Source: JALHUF01 sp050014795 (lineage in GTDB: Bacteria; Acidobacteriota; Terriglobia; UBA7540). From it: a stretch of DNA of 64,000 bases. The stretch spans positions 1 through 64,000 of the forward strand of contig JBEKCQ010000001.1 of NCBI GenBank assembly GCA_050014795.1, in the 5' to 3' direction. Position 1 is the first letter of the stretch, and each line of letters starts with the position of its first letter. The notes under the pieces are model-generated. The model was not told the DNA's origin, ran no database searches, and saw nothing but the letters and a program-made list of their open reading frames with translations. This document shows, one piece after another, positions 54,408 to 61,926 of this stretch. The position numbers were made by a program, and so were the translations under genes.

Positions 54408-54905
54408 ATGCCGACAGGTCCAGCAACAGTGGCTGGCGGCGCGGGCGCCATGGTACTCGGAACGTTGCTTGTGGCCGGTGCTTTTGTTTACGACATGGGC
54501 GCCATCAAGGTGTCCGTCCAGGGCAAAAAGCCCGGCGGGGAGAACATCCGGCTGATAGTGCCGGCGGCAGCGGTGCCGTTGGCCTTGCCGTTCGTGCCGG
54601 ATAAGGATTTGCAGGAAGCGGCGGAACAGGTCCGCCCCTGGCTGCCAGCCATCGAGGCGGCGACCGAGGAACTGGAACGCTGTCCCGATGGCCCCCTGGT
54701 ACAAGTCACCAGCCCGCACGAGAAGGTCAGCATCGTCAAGCGCGGAGATTCACTGGTCATCGATGTGGACGACACGAACGAGACCGTCCATGTCACCGTG
54801 CCTCTGAAGCTGGTCAGCGTGGTTGCCAACCAGATCGCGCGAGTCCCTCCGCCCAAAGCCGAGCGTGCGGCGAAACCGACGCCTTCCGAGGCTGCTGCCT
54901 TGTAG
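54408..54905 (+). CDS. Membrane-anchored protein related to its upstream neighbour
   Basis: 165 aa. One N-terminal helix (GAGAMVLGTLLVAGAFVYDM) and one module like those of the upstream protein: IRLIVPAAAVPLALPF, QVTSPHEKVSIVKRGDSLVI and VTVPLKLVSVVANQIARV, then a Lys/Pro/Ala-rich tail. Start ATG at 54408 is followed by a Gly/Ala stretch. It is likely co-transcribed with the gene at 53809 and shares its unknown role. Confidence 0.6.
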   Translation: MPTGPATVAGGAGAMVLGTLLVAGAFVYDMGAIKVSVQGKKPGGENIRLIVPAAAVPLALPFVPDKDLQEAAEQVRPWLPAIEAATEELERCPDGPLVQVTSPHEKVSIVKRGDSLVIDVDDTNETVHVTVPLKLVSVVANQIARVPPPKAERAAKPTPSEAAAL

Positions 54906-55036
54906 TCCTCGCGGCGGGCGCAAGCGTCACTCTTCGGCGTGCCCAGCACTTGGTTCGGGCGCATGATCGTGCCCGGGCGTCGAGGATATCCGCACGCCGC
55001 AGTCAACGAATCCGATGTAGGTCTTGCCACGCAGCG

Positions 55037-56167
55037 TCATGCCAGCGTCTTGCGAAATCTCCTGGAACTCAGCCAAAGCGTGATTACCCCCATTGCGGCC
55101 AGCGCGAGCATCTGCGGCCAGAGGATGCCGAGGCCCACGCCCTTGAGGAAGATTCCGCGGATGATGACCAGAAAGTAGCGGAAGGGATTGAGATATGTCA
55201 ACCACTGCACGACCCTCGGCATATTGGCGATGGGGAACATGAAACCCGAGAGCAGCACGGCCGGCATGAAGAAGAAAAAGGTGGTCATCATGGCCTGCTG
55301 CTGGGTCTGGCTGACCGTAGAGATCAACAGGCCGATCCCAAGCGTCGTGAGCAGGTAAAGGGCCGTGGCGAGGAGCAGCAACCCGAGACTGCCCCGGATC
55401 GGCACTTCAAACCACAGCACCCCCACCAGCGCGACGACGATTACATCCACAAAGCTGAACAGGGCAAAAGGCAGGGTCTTGCCCAGGATGAACTCGGCCG
55501 GCGTGATGGGCGTGACCATGATCTGTTCCATCGTGCCGATTTCTTTCTCGCGCACCACGGCCATGCTGGTCAGGAGCAGCGTGACCAACGTCACGATCAT
55601 GGCGACCACGCCGGGGACGTAGAAGTTGCGGCTTTCCAGGTTCTCATTAAACCAAGCCCGCGTCTGGAGTTCCACCTGTCCGGGTTGCCGGGTGCTACCG
55701 AGCAGCCGGCGAAGCTGCGCGTTCAAGACTTCCTGCGAGAACTGGCCCGTGATCTTGGCGCTGTACCCGAGTACGATTCCGGCGGTGTTCGAATCGGTAC
55801 CGTCCACCAGCATCTCGAGCTGGGCCGTTCGCCCCGCCCGCAGATCCTCCTCGAAGCCCTTGTCCATATGGAGCACCACCCGGACTTCACCCCGGTCAAG
55901 CAACGCGCGCGCGCGGGTTTCGCTTGTGACGTGCTCCACGACGTCAAAATAGCCGGACTCCACGAAGCGGCTCACCAGTTCACGACTGGTGACACTGTGG
56001 TCGAGGTCGTAAACCGCGGTAGCAACGTGTCTCACATCCGTGGTCACGGCATACCCGAACACCAGCAACTGCATGACGGGCACCACGAAGATCACCGCCC
56101 GCATCCGCGGGTCGCGAAACACCTGGATGAATTCTTTGATCAGCATGTGTTTGAGGCGTTCGCGCAT
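55037..56167 (-). CDS. ABC-2 type transporter permease (YbhR-like)
   Basis: 376-aa ABC-2 permease: an N-terminal helix (DPRMRAVIFVVPVMQLLVFG), a large extracytoplasmic loop, then five C-terminal helices (VVAMIVTLVTLLLTSMAVV, ALFSFVDVIVVALVGVLWF, LLLLATALYLLTTLGIGLLI, TTFFFFMPAVLLSGFMFPIA, MLALAAMGVITLWLSS). Together with the upstream permease it should form the membrane channel. It starts 2 nt after the upstream permease stop. It is the last gene of the unit. Confidence 0.9.
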   Translation of the reverse strand: MRERLKHMLIKEFIQVFRDPRMRAVIFVVPVMQLLVFGYAVTTDVRHVATAVYDLDHSVTSRELVSRFVESGYFDVVEHVTSETRARALLDRGEVRVVLHMDKGFEEDLRAGRTAQLEMLVDGTDSNTAGIVLGYSAKITGQFSQEVLNAQLRRLLGSTRQPGQVELQTRAWFNENLESRNFYVPGVVAMIVTLVTLLLTSMAVVREKEIGTMEQIMVTPITPAEFILGKTLPFALFSFVDVIVVALVGVLWFEVPIRGSLGLLLLATALYLLTTLGIGLLISTVSQTQQQAMMTTFFFFMPAVLLSGFMFPIANMPRVVQWLTYLNPFRYFLVIIRGIFLKGVGLGILWPQMLALAAMGVITLWLSSRRFRKTLA

Positions 56168-56169
56168 GG

Positions 56170-57303
56170 CTACACCAGCTTCTTCTTGAACGTTATGTTG
56201 GCCAGGAGCACCATGGCAGCCCCAAAGAGCGTCAAGAGGGCTGCCTCGCCAGCCAGAATCTCCAGCCCGACGCCCTTCAAGTAGATGCCTTTCAACAAGG
56301 CCACGAAATACCTCGCCGGGATCAGGTACGTGATCAGTTGGAGCGGTTTTGGCATGTTGGCGATGGCAAACACGAAGCCGGACAGCAAGAGGGCCGGGAC
56401 AAAGGTCATCACCATCGCCAACTGATTGGCCAGGAGTTGGCTCTTGGTCACAATGCTGATGAGCAGGCCCAGTGACATGGCCCCGACCAGGAAGATCGCC
56501 GCGCAGGTGAAAAGCAGCGCGACGCTGCCGCGCAGGGGCACGCGAAACACGAACTCACCCATCAGCACGGCCAGTAAAACGTCGAACAGCCCGATGGCGA
56601 AGTAGGGGACGAGCTTGCCGAGAATCAATTCCCGCCCCTTGACGGGCGTGGAGATGAGTTGTTCCATCGTGCCCCGTTCCCATTCCCTAGCTACCGTCAG
56701 CGAAGTCAACATCGCGGCGATGACCATCATGATGACGGCAATCAGACCGGGGATGATGTAGTTCCTCGATTCCAGATCCGCGTTAAACCAGACCCGCGGG
56801 CGGAATTCCAGCGGCGCGCGTGGGACGCGGTTGCCGTGCCGCTGGATCTGCCCCAGGGCCACCTGCTGCGAATAGGCCAGCACCACGGCCTCCGCGTAAC
56901 TCACGGCGAGCGTAGCTGTGTTGGAATCGCTCCCATCCACGATGAGTTGGACCGAGACCGCGCGGCCGGATTCAACACGGTCCGCGAAGTCCCGCGGAAT
57001 GACGAGGGCGCCCAGCGCCTGGGCAGAATCGATGGCCTGTTCCACCTCCCGGTAAGTGCGCACATAGCCCCGCACCGAGAAGTAGCGGGAGCCATCGAAC
57101 CGGCTAATGAATTCCCGGCTGGCCGGGGACTCGCTCTGGTCCCAGACCACCAGCGGGACGTTATCCACGTCGAGCGTCAGGGCATACCCGTATAGCATCA
57201 TCAGCAGCATGGGAATGGCGATGGCCATCCCCAAGCTCCGCGGGTCGCGGAAGATATGAATGAATTCCTTGCGAACTATAGCCCGGACTCGACGCAGGTT
57301 CAT
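56170..57303 (-). CDS. ABC-2 type transporter permease (YbhS-like)
   Basis: 377-aa ABC-2 permease, paralogous to the next gene: helix 1 (GMAIAIPMLLMMLYGYALTL), an extracytoplasmic loop, helices from YIIPGLIAVIMMVIAAMLTS on, EREWERGTMEQLISTPVKG at the coupling region, and the C-terminal helix FGAAMVLLANITFKKKLV. The start overlaps the ATPase stop by 4 nt. Confidence 0.9.
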   Translation of the reverse strand: MNLRRVRAIVRKEFIHIFRDPRSLGMAIAIPMLLMMLYGYALTLDVDNVPLVVWDQSESPASREFISRFDGSRYFSVRGYVRTYREVEQAIDSAQALGALVIPRDFADRVESGRAVSVQLIVDGSDSNTATLAVSYAEAVVLAYSQQVALGQIQRHGNRVPRAPLEFRPRVWFNADLESRNYIIPGLIAVIMMVIAAMLTSLTVAREWERGTMEQLISTPVKGRELILGKLVPYFAIGLFDVLLAVLMGEFVFRVPLRGSVALLFTCAAIFLVGAMSLGLLISIVTKSQLLANQLAMVMTFVPALLLSGFVFAIANMPKPLQLITYLIPARYFVALLKGIYLKGVGLEILAGEAALLTLFGAAMVLLANITFKKKLV

Positions 57304-58274
57304 GCTTGCACCGCCTGCTGGGCCTGTTCGGCCCGGTCGCGCGCCTCAATGAGTGAAACGAAAACATCTTCGAGCGAAGGAGCAATCTTCTCCACCCGTG
57401 CGACTTGGTAGCCTCTGTCTTTCAGGAAACTGCGGATCGCATCGGCGGTTGCTTCCCCGTCCTCCGCGACCACGTGTAAACCCTTGCCGAATAGAGCGAC
57501 TTCCTTGACCCCCGCGACCTGCAGAATTTCGCCCATCGCGTCTTGCGGACGTTCGCAGAGGACCTCCAGGACATCCTCCGGCATGAGCTCCGTCTTGAGC
57601 ACCTCTGGGGTGCCGATGGCAATCAGTTCGCCACGATAGATCAAGGCGATGCGGTCGCAGTACTCGGCCTCATCCATGTAGTGGGTCGTGACGAACACGG
57701 TGACGCCGCGGCCGGCGAGTTCGTAGATCAAGTCCCAGAACTGCCGCCGGCTGATGGGGTCCACACCAGAGGTGGGTTCGTCGAGAAAAATAATGGGCGG
57801 CTCGTGCAGGATGGCGCACCCCAGTGCCAGCCGCTGCTTCCAGCCACCTGAAAGAATGGCCGTACGGGAGTGCCGGTGCTCCCTGAGACCGGCCATCTCA
57901 ATCACCCATTCCTTGCGCGCCTGCTTTTTCTCCGGCGGGAGGCGGTAGATGCCACTGTAGAAGTCGATGTTCTCCTCGACGGTCAGGTCTTCGTAGAGCG
58001 AGAACTTCTGGCTCATGTAGCCGATGTGAGCTTTGATCTTCTCCGCTTCGGTGCGGACGTCGAAGCCCGCGACGGTCCCGCTGCCGCTGCTGGGCGCGAG
58101 AATGCCGGTAAGCATGCGGATGGTGGTGGATTTGCCGGCGCCGTTGGGCCCGAGGAATCCGAAAATCTCACCCTTCGCCACTTCGAAACTGATGCGATTC
58201 ACAGCTACGAAGCTGCCGAAGCGCCGCTCCAGGTCTTCTACGACTACGGCCTTGTCGGTTCCAACCCTGTCCAT
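57300..58274 (-). CDS. ABC transporter ATPase (half of a YbhF-like pair)
   Basis: 324 aa ABC ATPase: Walker A GPNGAGKSTT, ABC signature LSGGWKQRLALG, Walker B IIFLDEPTSGVDP and switch His in TTHYMD. It corresponds to one of the two domains of the double ATPase YbhF of E. coli. The ATG at 58274 is separated from the first ATPase gene by a 108-bp spacer filled with repeats. It overlaps the permease gene. Confidence 0.93.
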   Translation of the reverse strand: MDRVGTDKAVVVEDLERRFGSFVAVNRISFEVAKGEIFGFLGPNGAGKSTTIRMLTGILAPSSGSGTVAGFDVRTEAEKIKAHIGYMSQKFSLYEDLTVEENIDFYSGIYRLPPEKKQARKEWVIEMAGLREHRHSRTAILSGGWKQRLALGCAILHEPPIIFLDEPTSGVDPISRRQFWDLIYELAGRGVTVFVTTHYMDEAEYCDRIALIYRGELIAIGTPEVLKTELMPEDVLEVLCERPQDAMGEILQVAGVKEVALFGKGLHVVAEDGEATADAIRSFLKDRGYQVARVEKIAPSLEDVFVSLIEARDRAEQAQQAVQA

Positions 58275-58287
58275 TGCGTCTTCATGC

Positions 58288-58383
58288 GTAGCGCCGGCTT
58301 CTTGCCGGGCCGCCGGGACGGCGGCGCTACTGTAGTGGCGGTGTCCCCACGGTCGCTTCTGCCGGCGAGGACGCCGGCGCTAC
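58288..58383. repeat. Cluster of GC-rich REP-like repeats between the ATPase genes
   Basis: GTAGCGCCGGC (58288-58298), GCCGCCGGGACGGCGGC (58309-58325) with GCTAC, and GCCGGCGAGGACGCCGGC (58361-58378) with GCTAC, ending on the stop codon of the gene at 58383. The first is the inverted form of the last. The arms match the palindrome near 33411. Confidence 0.65.
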
Positions 58384-59309
58384 TATTTCCCCCCCTCGCC
58401 CAGCACCGAGATAAAAACATCTTCCAAGGCCGGCTCGATGGGCCGAATTTCCTCCGCCTTGAGGCCTGCGGCAATGAGCGCGTCCTCCGCCTGCTTTGCC
58501 GCCGTCCCGGGATCGTCGGTGACGATGTGCACACGATCACCGAATAGGCCCACCGAAATACCGGGGAATCGCTCGCGCAGCAGGGCCGTGGCCTTCCGGG
58601 GCTCAGTGGCGCGGATCTCGAGAATCGTCCCGCGCATGAGCTTTTTCACTTCGTCCGGCGTCCCGACGGCTAGAAGTCTGCCGCGATGGAGAAGCCCGAC
58701 GCGGTTGGCGCGCTCGGCTTCGTCCAGGTAGGCGGTCGAGATGAAGATGGTGACCTTCTCGCGCAGCAACTGATACAGGATGCGCCAGAAATCCCGCCGC
58801 GACGCGGGGTCCACGCCGTTGGTGGGTTCGTCGAGAAACAGCACCTTGGGCGTGTGAATCAGCACGCAGGCCAGGCCCAGTTTCTGTTTCATCCCGCCCG
58901 AGAGGTTCCCTGCCAGGCGCTTCTTGAAAGGTATCAGGTTGCTGAAGGCCAGGAGGCGATCGATTCTCTCCTGCCGGCCCTCGCCCGGCACGCCATAAAT
59001 GTCGGCATAAAACTCGATGTTCTCCATCACCGTGAGGTCCGGGTAGAGCCCGAAGCGCTGGCTCATGTAGCCGATGTCTTCCTTGAGTACCTCTGCCTCT
59101 TTCACGATGTGATGGCCCGCCACCCAGGCGTCTCCGGAGGTCGGTTCCATGATGGCGGTCAGGAGCCGCATCGTCGTGGTCTTCCCCGCGCCATCCGGTC
59201 CGACCAAGGCGAAGATTTCGCCTTCAACGATATTGAGAGTGAGTCCGTCGACGGCCCTCAAGCTGTTAAAGGACTTGGTAAGCTGCTCCATCCTGATGGC
59301 GTCCATCAC
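58383..59309 (-). CDS. ABC transporter ATPase (half of a YbhF-like pair)
   Basis: 308 aa with Walker A GPDGAGKTTT, signature LSGGMKQKLGLA, Walker B VLFLDEPTNGVDP and the switch region TAYLDEAERA, where the usual His is replaced by Ala. Pairs with the ATPase at 57300 as the N-terminal half of YbhF. The start overlaps the HlyD stop by 4 nt. Confidence 0.93.
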   Translation of the reverse strand: MMDAIRMEQLTKSFNSLRAVDGLTLNIVEGEIFALVGPDGAGKTTTMRLLTAIMEPTSGDAWVAGHHIVKEAEVLKEDIGYMSQRFGLYPDLTVMENIEFYADIYGVPGEGRQERIDRLLAFSNLIPFKKRLAGNLSGGMKQKLGLACVLIHTPKVLFLDEPTNGVDPASRRDFWRILYQLLREKVTIFISTAYLDEAERANRVGLLHRGRLLAVGTPDEVKKLMRGTILEIRATEPRKATALLRERFPGISVGLFGDRVHIVTDDPGTAAKQAEDALIAAGLKAEEIRPIEPALEDVFISVLGEGGK

Positions 59310-60460
59310 TTACCCTTCTCTTCGAGCAGGATTTCCGCGTCGGCGGGCATGCCCGGCTTCAATTCCATATTGGGATTGCGGATGTCCACCTTGACGCGAT
59401 AGACGAGCTTGACGCGCTCTTTCTCAGTCTGGACGTTCTTGGGTGTGAACTCTGCCTGCGAGGCGATGAAGGAGACGCGCCCTTCATAACGCTTGCCGGG
59501 ATAGGTGTCAGCCGTCACGCGCACTCGTTGCCCGACCTTCACCCGCCCCAGATCAGTTTCATTGATGTAGGCCCGCAACCAGACATTTTCGAGGTCAGCA
59601 ACAGTCACAATCGGAGTGCCCGCGGCGACGAATTCACCCGGCTCCACGTTCTTGGAAAGAACGACCCCCGAGAGCGGCGAGGCCAGCGTGGCATAGCCCA
59701 GGCGAGTCTCCGCCACGCCCAGCGCTTCTCTGGCTTGCTGGAGGCGGGCGCGCGCCTGCTCAATGCTCTCCCGGCGCGGGCCTTTCTTGACCAGCAGGAA
59801 TCGCTCTTGAGCCTGCGACCACGCCGCGCGCGCCTGCTCAATCTGCTCGCGCCTGGGGCCTTCTTTGACGAGCTTGAACTGCTCCTCGGCTTCGCGTTGG
59901 CGAGCGAGCGCGGTCTCGTAAGCGGTGCGGGCTAGGTCATATTGCTGGGCGGAGACTGTCTCCTTCTTGTAGAGCCCTTCATACCGCTCGGCGTCCAGTT
60001 GGGCGCGTTCGGTTTCAGCTTTTGTCCGCCGCAGTACAGCTTCCGCCGCCGAAAGTTCTTCGGGCCTCGAGCCGGCAAGCATCTCGTCCAGCCGGGCTTT
60101 GGCCTGCTCGGCGGAGGCTTCGGCTTGGGCAATTTCCTCCGGCCGGGAGCCCGCCTCCAGTTCGGCGAGGGCGGCTTGGACCGCCTGAACTTCCGCCCTG
60201 CAAACGGCAACTTCCTGGATAAGCTCCGCGCTGTCCAGCCGGGCAACAGTCTGCCCGGTCTTGACGGTCTCACCCTCGTCCACCAAGCGCGCTTCCACCC
60301 GTCCCGGAATCTTGAAGCTCACCTCGGCATCCGTGACCTCGATGTTGCCCGAGACGCGGATCATCCGCCCGTCATGCGAGCGCCCCAGGAGGAAGTAGGC
60401 CAACACGGCCACCAGCAGAATCGCTGGAACCAGGATGATCAATCTCTTCTTGTTCTTCAT
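59306..60460 (-). CDS. HlyD-type membrane-fusion protein (YbhG-like)
   Basis: 384-aa adaptor. Membrane anchor (LIILVPAILLVAVLAYFLLG), lipoyl-like domain (VSFKIPGRVEARLVDEGETV), long coiled coil with internal repeats (GSRPEEIAQAEASAEQAKAR and GPRREQIEQARA appear twice each in slightly different form), then a beta-barrel domain (LASPLSGVVLSKNVEPGEFV) and MPADAEILLEEKGK. It bridges the permeases to the outer membrane. The start overlaps the TetR stop by 4 nt. Confidence 0.92.
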   Translation of the reverse strand: MKNKKRLIILVPAILLVAVLAYFLLGRSHDGRMIRVSGNIEVTDAEVSFKIPGRVEARLVDEGETVKTGQTVARLDSAELIQEVAVCRAEVQAVQAALAELEAGSRPEEIAQAEASAEQAKARLDEMLAGSRPEELSAAEAVLRRTKAETERAQLDAERYEGLYKKETVSAQQYDLARTAYETALARQREAEEQFKLVKEGPRREQIEQARAAWSQAQERFLLVKKGPRRESIEQARARLQQAREALGVAETRLGYATLASPLSGVVLSKNVEPGEFVAAGTPIVTVADLENVWLRAYINETDLGRVKVGQRVRVTADTYPGKRYEGRVSFIASQAEFTPKNVQTEKERVKLVYRVKVDIRNPNMELKPGMPADAEILLEEKGK

Positions 60461-61122
60461 TGCTGTGTCTCCGTGCTGTCAGTGCCTTGCGCCGGCGGAG
60501 CGGCGACTCCTGACCAGAACAGATCCAGGGTCGTGTCCAGCCGCCCTTGAAGTTGAGAGGATGGGTAGAGTGCCCACAACAAGAGGGCGCCAAAGAAGGT
60601 TTGCTGGAAGTGGCGCACGAATTCCGCAGGTTTGATGTCGCGACGAATCTCGCCCCGGCGCTGGCCTTCCGCCGCGACCTGCGCCAGGAGTCGGCCGCCG
60701 CGCGCGAGGTTCCGGCGCATCAACTTGAGGAATGATTCGCTGGAGAAGTTGGCGGCGAGCAGACCGCGCACTAGCCTGGGGCTGCGGCCTGGCTCCTCCG
60801 CCAGGGCGCGCGCCAGGCGATGCAAGACCGCGCGTACCGGCCCCGCACCTCGGCGAGTCTCGACCAGGGCGCCCTGCACCCTGGAAACTTGAATCTCACC
60901 GAAGCCGGCCAGCGCGTGCTCCTTGGAAGGGAAGTAGTTGAAGAACGTTCCCTTGCCCACGTCGGCCGCCTCGGTGATCTGCTCGACAGTGGTCGCAAAG
61001 AAGCCTTGCCGGGCGAAGAGGTCGAGCGCGGCACGGAGGATGCGCGCGCGGGTCTCGGCTTGGCGGCGGGCGCGGCGGCCGGGGCGGGCCGGCGCGGGGT
61101 CGATGCTGGGTGCGGAATTCAT
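60457..61122 (-). CDS. TetR-family repressor (CecR-like) of the ABC exporter operon
   Basis: 221 aa. The TetR helix-turn-helix is at about residues 15-65 (RARILRAALDLFARQGFFAT, VGKGTFFNYFPSKEHALAGF); the larger C-terminal domain binds an unknown ligand. The ATG at 61122 has GAGG 6 nt upstream; the longer frame starts four codons earlier (61134) inside the palindrome. It is the first gene of the unit and its product probably represses the operon through the operator at 61126-61172, as CecR does for ybhGFSR. Confidence 0.9.
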   Translation of the reverse strand: MNSAPSIDPAPARPGRRARRQAETRARILRAALDLFARQGFFATTVEQITEAADVGKGTFFNYFPSKEHALAGFGEIQVSRVQGALVETRRGAGPVRAVLHRLARALAEEPGRSPRLVRGLLAANFSSESFLKLMRRNLARGGRLLAQVAAEGQRRGEIRRDIKPAEFVRHFQQTFFGALLLWALYPSSQLQGRLDTTLDLFWSGVAAPPAQGTDSTETQQ

Positions 61123-61125
61123 TGG

Positions 61126-61172
61126 TGACCTCAATTCATTTATGACCTATATTCATAAATGACTGTAGGTCA
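61126..61172. promoter_or_regulatory. Palindromic operator at the TetR gene start
   Basis: Two nested inverted repeats share the centre 61149: an inner TCATTTATGA/TCATAAATGA pair (61136-61145 and 61153-61162) and an outer TGACCT/AGGTCA pair (61126-61131 and 61167-61172). The AT-rich core makes a plausible promoter overlap. This is what a dimeric TetR-type operator looks like. Confidence 0.78.
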
Positions 61173-61350
61173 TCCTAAGTCGCATCGTCAAGAGGACATT
61201 GTGTCCCCCGCCCCTGGGCCAGCGCGGCTCACAATGTGCGGTTTGGGCTGAACGAGCTATCACGGAATACAGGCTCCCGCCCGCGAAACTCGCGTGCCGC
61301 GCGAGGCCGTCATCTGGTGCGGCCATCGCCTTCCTCCGCCGTCTTTGTGG

Positions 61351-61356
61351 TATAGT
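61351..61356 (+). promoter_or_regulatory. Extended -10 promoter for the YqeY-like gene
   Basis: TATAGT preceded by TGG forms an extended -10. A leader of about 35 nt ends with AAGGA about 10 nt before the ATG at 61396. No good -35 is seen. Confidence 0.45.
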
Positions 61357-61395
61357 CCCCGGGAATTTCCCAGCAGCGAGTAAGGACAACCCACG

Positions 61396-61845
61396 ATGAG
61401 CATTGTGGAACAAGTCGAGAAAGATCTTCCCGCCGCCATGAAGGCGCAGGAGGCGCTGAGATTGAGCGTCCTACGCATGATGAAGGCGGCGCTCAAGAAC
61501 AAGCAGGTTGAACTCGGTAAGCCACTCGACGACGCGCAGGCCGTGGCAGTGCTGCGCACGCTAGTAAAACAGCGCCACGAATCGGTCGAGCAGTTCCGCA
61601 AGGGTGGGCGGAACGATCTGGCGGACAAGGAAGAAGCTGAAATCAAGATCGTCGAGAGCTACCTGCCCGCGGCCGCGACTGAGGAGGAAATCGACGCTGC
61701 CGTCGCCGCCGCCATCGCCGAGACCGGCGCCACCGGGTCTAAGGATCTGGGCAGAGTGATGAAGACCGCGATGGCCAAACTGGCGGGCAAGAACGTGGAC
61801 GGCAAGCGCGTCAACGAAAAGGCACGCGCCAAGCTTGGCGCCTGA
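61396..61845 (+). CDS. YqeY/GatB-like domain protein
   Basis: 149-aa protein of the YqeY family (a GatB/Yqey tRNA-amidotransferase-like domain): start VEQVEKDLPAAMKAQEALRL, RMMKAALKNKQVELGKPL, KQRHESVEQFRKGGR, EIKIVESYLPA and the Gly-rich GSKDLGRVMKTAMAKLAGKN. Normal length (about 150 aa). The family is widespread and often sits next to dnaG or glutamine-tRNA genes; here it stands alone. Role uncertain. Confidence 0.9.
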   Translation: MSIVEQVEKDLPAAMKAQEALRLSVLRMMKAALKNKQVELGKPLDDAQAVAVLRTLVKQRHESVEQFRKGGRNDLADKEEAEIKIVESYLPAAATEEEIDAAVAAAIAETGATGSKDLGRVMKTAMAKLAGKNVDGKRVNEKARAKLGA

Positions 61846-61926
61846 GGTAGCGGCGGGTTTATCCCGCCATCAAGAGGCTGGCGACCTGAAGCCACCTCTA
61901 CATCCTCCTTGCTTGGAGGCAGACTC

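Noticed and set aside
54950..56284. 444-codon plus-strand frame opposite the ABC-2 permease
   Set aside because: Composition is Gln/His/Arg-rich as expected for the antisense of a hydrophobic gene; no domain recognised.
58383..59309. ATPase with missing switch His taken as a pseudogene
   Set aside because: All other motifs are intact, and asymmetric ATPase pairs in which one site is degenerate are common in ABC transporters.
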